Made by a program: the position numbers and the translations under genes. Under the pieces are notes generated by a model that saw only the letters and a list, made by a program, of their open reading frames with translations, was not told where the DNA came from and did not search any database. This document shows positions 30,824 to 33,193 of a stretch of DNA of 33,193 bases, in pieces. The DNA is from Bacteroidales bacterium (lineage in GTDB: Bacteria > Bacteroidota > Bacteroidia > Bacteroidales > VadinHA17), in NCBI GenBank assembly GCA_024763075.1, contig JANTGF010000045.1, forward strand, positions 1-33,193, in the 5' to 3' direction. Numbering within the stretch: the stretch's first letter is position 1; each line of letters starts with the position of its first letter.

Positions 30824-31270
30824 TTATTTTGCTTTCCTCCAATTCTCCGTTTGTACAAGGTTTTCCATCATTTTTTCCAGTTCTCTTAATGGTTTTGGAG
30901 GCTTGAAATAATCCAGGATTTTCTTTTCGCGACCTTCATATTTGAAATAAATATAAGTAGTTTGCCCATCCATTATGTTGGCTGTGTAAACATCTTCCAT
31001 TTCAAAGAAACCGGCTTCCTGAAATTGTTTAATCAGCTCATGGTATTTTTCTTTGCTTAGTTTTGTTGTGAATTTTCCTTCCATACTTGTAAATTGGTGC
31101 CCCTCAAACACAGCTGTTCGGTTATTGTAAATACTTAATTTATATGTGGGGCAACTTCCCAGACATTGCAGTTTTTCCAGCGACATCACAAGTTCTGAAT
31201 CATCTGTTGTTTTTGTGACCGAACAACCGGCAGCTAAAAATGTTACGAATAAAATAACCAGATGCTTCAT
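30824..31270 (-). CDS. DUF6438 domain lipoprotein
   Basis: Starting at ATG 31270 gives 148 residues with a lipoprotein signal (MKHLVILFVTFLAAGC, Cys16). A longer frame from 31312 is rejected because it begins within the predicted promoter and adds a polar stretch before the signal. The domain shows the DUF6438 core: LVMSLEKLQCLGSCPTYKLSIYNN with paired cysteines CLGSC, TAVFEGHQF, FTTKLSKEKYHELIKQFQEAGFFEM and DGQTTYIYFKYEG. Such proteins are small envelope proteins of unknown function. The gene converges with the flavoenzyme gene upstream in the window. Confidence 0.83.
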   Translation of the reverse strand: MKHLVILFVTFLAAGCSVTKTTDDSELVMSLEKLQCLGSCPTYKLSIYNNRTAVFEGHQFTSMEGKFTTKLSKEKYHELIKQFQEAGFFEMEDVYTANIMDGQTTYIYFKYEGREKKILDYFKPPKPLRELEKMMENLVQTENWRKAK

Positions 31271-31614
31271 CAGGAATGAATTATTATTTTGCTTCAACAT
31301 GAAGACCTGCAAATATATTTAAATCATATATTAAAAGATAATTTAGAAATGTAAAAACCAGAAAGGAAAATAAAAGTTTAAATGTCATCCTATGTTTTCA
31401 CATGGCCCTACAATAGTAATTAAATACCCTGAGATATTTATTCCGACTTGCTTATTTGCTTGGGCAGCTTAATCCAATAATTTAAATTGAATCTATTCTA
31501 AGATTTCACTAATTTTAAAAATTAACGCGGATATTAATTCTGTTATAATTTTTACCGGGATGTAAAGAGTAATTTACTTATGGGTCTGGTAACCGGATAA
31601 TAAATAAGTGTGTC
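31271..31614. other. 344-bp divergent intergenic region between the DUF6438 and Hrb genes
   Basis: It contains a perfect minus-strand -7 box (31310-31317). On the plus strand only a weak candidate is seen, TAATTTTT at 31546-31553, about 60 bases before the Hrb ATG. The middle is AT-rich with no gene, RNA or repeat that I can support. No recognisable PerR- or OxyR-like operator was identified despite the stress genes downstream. Confidence 0.45.
31310..31317 (-). promoter_or_regulatory. -7 box for the DUF6438 lipoprotein gene
   Basis: Plus-strand CAAATATA is TATATTTG on the minus strand, an exact match. Transcription would begin near 31304, downstream of the longest possible ATG (31312) but 34 bases before ATG 31270, supporting the shorter start. 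Confidence 0.5.
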
Positions 31615-32307
31615 ATGAATATTGAAGCTTTTTTTAAACTTTCCTATGGTTTGTATGTAGTCAGCTCAGGCGATGAGAAAAAATACAATGGTTATATTGC
31701 GAACACTGTTTTTCAGGTTACAGCAGAACCACCACAGCTGGCGGTAGTATGTAATAAGAATAATCTGACGGCATCTGTTATTCAAAAATCAAATGGATTT
31801 TCGGTTTCAGTTCTGCAAAAAGAAACAAAACCGGAAACAATGGGACTATTTGGTTTTCAGTCTGGTACAAACATTAATAAGTTTGAGAAAATTAATTACA
31901 AGACCGGTGAAACCGGCATCCCCATTGTGTTGGAAGATACAATTGCATGGTTTGAGTGTGAATTGGTACAGCAGTTTGATGTTGGGTCACATATAGTTTT
32001 CATAGGTAAGATCTTAAATAATGAGCTTGTCACAAAGGAAGAACCGCTTACTTATGCTTATTACCATACTGTAAAGAAAGGGAGAGCCCCGAAAAATGCT
32101 CCAACTTATCAGGGGAATACAAACTCAGTTAAAAAACCTGATGTAAAATACACAAAATATAAATGCCTTATTTGTGGCCACATCTATGATCCTGAAGTAG
32201 GAGATCCGGACAGTGGAATTCCCCCGGGAACGGCTTTTGAAGATCTTCCGGATGACTGGTCCTGTCCGGTATGTGGTGCTGAAAAAGAAAATTTTGTAGA
32301 AGTTTAA
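31615..32307 (+). CDS. hrb: high-molecular-weight rubredoxin (flavin reductase-rubredoxin fusion)
   Basis: The 230-residue protein fuses an FMN-binding flavin reductase-like domain (about 3-150: [48 protein letters not shown]) to a C-terminal rubredoxin (about 180-230). The rubredoxin iron ligands are Cys184, Cys187, Cys217 and Cys220 in CLICG and CPVCG, with [25 protein letters not shown] between. This is the Hrb architecture known from Moorella, where Hrb passes electrons from NAD(P)H to flavodiiron NO/O2 reductase. Here it is followed after 16 bases by rubrerythrin, its likely electron acceptor (inference). No flavodiiron gene is in view. Confidence 0.92.
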   Translation: MNIEAFFKLSYGLYVVSSGDEKKYNGYIANTVFQVTAEPPQLAVVCNKNNLTASVIQKSNGFSVSVLQKETKPETMGLFGFQSGTNINKFEKINYKTGETGIPIVLEDTIAWFECELVQQFDVGSHIVFIGKILNNELVTKEEPLTYAYYHTVKKGRAPKNAPTYQGNTNSVKKPDVKYTKYKCLICGHIYDPEVGDPDSGIPPGTAFEDLPDDWSCPVCGAEKENFVEV

Positions 32308-32323
32308 CTTAAAGAATTATATT

Positions 32324-32899
32324 ATGAAATCATTAAAAGGAACAAAAACAGAACAAAACTTACTGAAATCATTTGCCGGTGAATCTCAGGCCAGAATGCG
32401 TTATGATTATTTTGCCAAGCAGGCTAAGAAGGAAGGTCTGGAGCAAATTTCTGCCATTTTTATGGAAACATCGCTGAATGAAAAAGAACATGCAAAAAGA
32501 TTCTTTAAATTTTTAGAAGGAGGAATGGTTGAAATTACTGCCAGTTATCCGGCCGGAAAGATTGGGACAACACTTGAGAATCTGAAAGCCTCTGCAGAGG
32601 GTGAAAATGAAGAGTGGACAGAGCTTTATCCTGCATTTGCAGATACTGCCGAACAGGAAGGGTTTAAAGAAATTGCCGCTGCATGGAGAATGATCGCAAA
32701 AGTGGAAAAAGCACACGAAGAAAGATACCGGAAATTGTATGACAATATTGAAGCCGGTAAAGTTTTTGAAAGAAACGGGAAAATCATGTGGAAATGCCGG
32801 AATTGCGGTTATATCCATGAAGGGGAAAAAGCCCCGAAGGTTTGCCCTGCCTGTCTGCATCCGCAATCCTATTTTGAAATTAAAGAAACCAATTACTAG
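32324..32899 (+). CDS. rbr: rubrerythrin
   Basis: The 191-residue protein reduces hydrogen peroxide in anaerobes. The ferritin-like diiron ligands are visible: Glu20 (FAGESQAR), Glu53 and His56 (EKEH), Glu97 and Glu100 (EEWTELYP), Glu128 and His131 (EKAH). The C-terminal rubredoxin domain has Cys159, Cys162, Cys175 and Cys178 (CRNCG, CPACL). Length is usual. Its start lies 16 bases after the Hrb gene, so the two form a compact two-gene stress operon. Confidence 0.96.
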   Translation: MKSLKGTKTEQNLLKSFAGESQARMRYDYFAKQAKKEGLEQISAIFMETSLNEKEHAKRFFKFLEGGMVEITASYPAGKIGTTLENLKASAEGENEEWTELYPAFADTAEQEGFKEIAAAWRMIAKVEKAHEERYRKLYDNIEAGKVFERNGKIMWKCRNCGYIHEGEKAPKVCPACLHPQSYFEIKETNY

Positions 32900-33193
32900 A
32901 AATCTATATCCGATATTTTGCAAATATTAATCCTGTCTGCGTATCGCCGGAGCTTTACCGCGCTCCGCCATAGCTTTGCGACGGCGAGGACGGAGGAACA
33001 AAGGCTTTAACAATTTTGCCCGGGGTGAAGCCCCGGGTAAAAGGGAAAGGAACTGAAATACCGACGCAAAGAAATGCCTCACAAAAAAGGAAGATGGCTT
33101 CGGGGTTTCTGAATTATTTAATTTAAAGCTATTTAAAATTAATAATTTCTTTAATAAAAGGTATCGGTTTCTCAGTAAAGCTTGTAAAAAAAA
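32900..33193. other. 294-bp GC-rich palindromic intergenic tail to the window edge
   Basis: Unlike the AT-rich surroundings, 32940-33045 is GC-rich. It holds CGGAGC/GCTCCG (32948-32953 and 32962-32967) and a 12-bp hairpin at 33014-33042, with CGGCGAGGACGGAGG nearby. No gene is evident. The pattern is that of dispersed intergenic repeats (REP-like) rather than coding DNA. Confidence 0.5.
33014..33042. terminator. 12-bp CCCGGGG hairpin downstream of rubrerythrin (REP-like / terminator)
   Basis: TTTTGCCCGGGG (33014-33025) pairs with CCCCGGGTAAAA (33031-33042) with one G-T pair around a TGAAG loop. It is the strongest hairpin near the Hrb-Rbr operon and could stop transcripts from either side. 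The symmetric A- and T-flanked GC core resembles intergenic palindromes repeated in Bacteroidota genomes (from memory). Confidence 0.6.

Noticed and set aside
30817-30838. AGGAAAG/CTTTCCT inverted repeat as a terminator between the convergent flavoenzyme and DUF6438 genes
   Set aside because: Only 7 bp, AT-flanked, and it extends into the 3' end of the DUF6438 coding region; too weak to annotate.

Overview
The window is AT-rich chromosomal DNA from a member of the Bacteroidota. Four things support this: a protein with a type IX secretion (Por) sorting domain (YPNP near residue 61, C-terminal KK-rich end); repeated matches to the Bacteroidota -7 promoter box TAnnTTTG upstream of genes that lack clear Shine-Dalgarno sequences; families largely confined to the phylum (DUF5777 barrel, 6-bladed beta-propeller lipoprotein, GxGYxYP protein, DUF6438); and an F-type ATPase locus headed by a bactofilin and AtpZ, with the beta and epsilon genes absent. 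A rubrerythrin plus flavin reductase-rubredoxin pair, together with c-type cytochromes and NDH-2, suggests an anaerobe or microaerophile with an envelope electron-transfer chain, perhaps a marine or sediment member of Bacteroidales/Marinilabiliales (inference).

Layout. 1-4235 is on the minus strand: a polytopic DUF5009 acyltransferase-like protein, a small two-helix membrane protein, type II NADH dehydrogenase, and a membrane sensor-regulator (Cache-like domain plus LytTR). 4473-9284 is a plus-strand cluster divergent from that regulator: a lipoprotein with four Yx(F/W/Y)xxD motifs and one heme c, a triheme lipoprotein split by thrombospondin type 3 calcium repeats, a monoheme lipoprotein, a DUF5777 outer-membrane barrel, a YceI protein and an anchored OB-fold protein. 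A lone small T9SS cargo (9424-9843, minus) follows. 10149-11738 is a YidE/AspT-type transporter with RCK_C domains. 11865-17332 is a run of exported proteins (GxGYxYP, 3-keto-disaccharide hydrolase-like, beta-propeller lipoprotein, serine beta-lactamase-like hydrolase). A LysE exporter lies on the minus strand at 17477-18091.

18285-21022 is the housekeeping DUF177-rpmF-plsX-fabH operon, ending in a hairpin. 21206-28206 is the bactofilin-AtpZ-membrane protein-atpB-E-F-H-A-G operon followed by a trans-prenyltransferase. 28566-29408 is a second membrane LytTR regulator with a long structured leader. 29582-30745 is a nitronate monooxygenase/FabK-like flavoenzyme. 30824-31270 (minus) is a DUF6438 lipoprotein. 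31615-32899 is an Hrb-Rbr oxidative/nitrosative stress pair. The right end is GC-rich palindromic intergenic DNA.

How the genes fit together. NDH-2 feeds electrons to the quinone pool. The heme lipoproteins, outer-membrane barrel and YceI protein look like a small porin-cytochrome type conduit, possibly controlled by the divergent LytTR sensor through two direct repeats 21 bp apart. The ATP synthase, whose c subunit lacks the sodium motif, would use the proton gradient. The conduit idea is the most novel proposal here and is inference from domain content and gene order. Several gene starts are corrected using promoter position, lipoprotein signals or hairpins (18317, 23587, 14030, 14677, 31270, 21812). 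No CRISPR array, rRNA, tRNA, intact transposase or phage gene was recognised.
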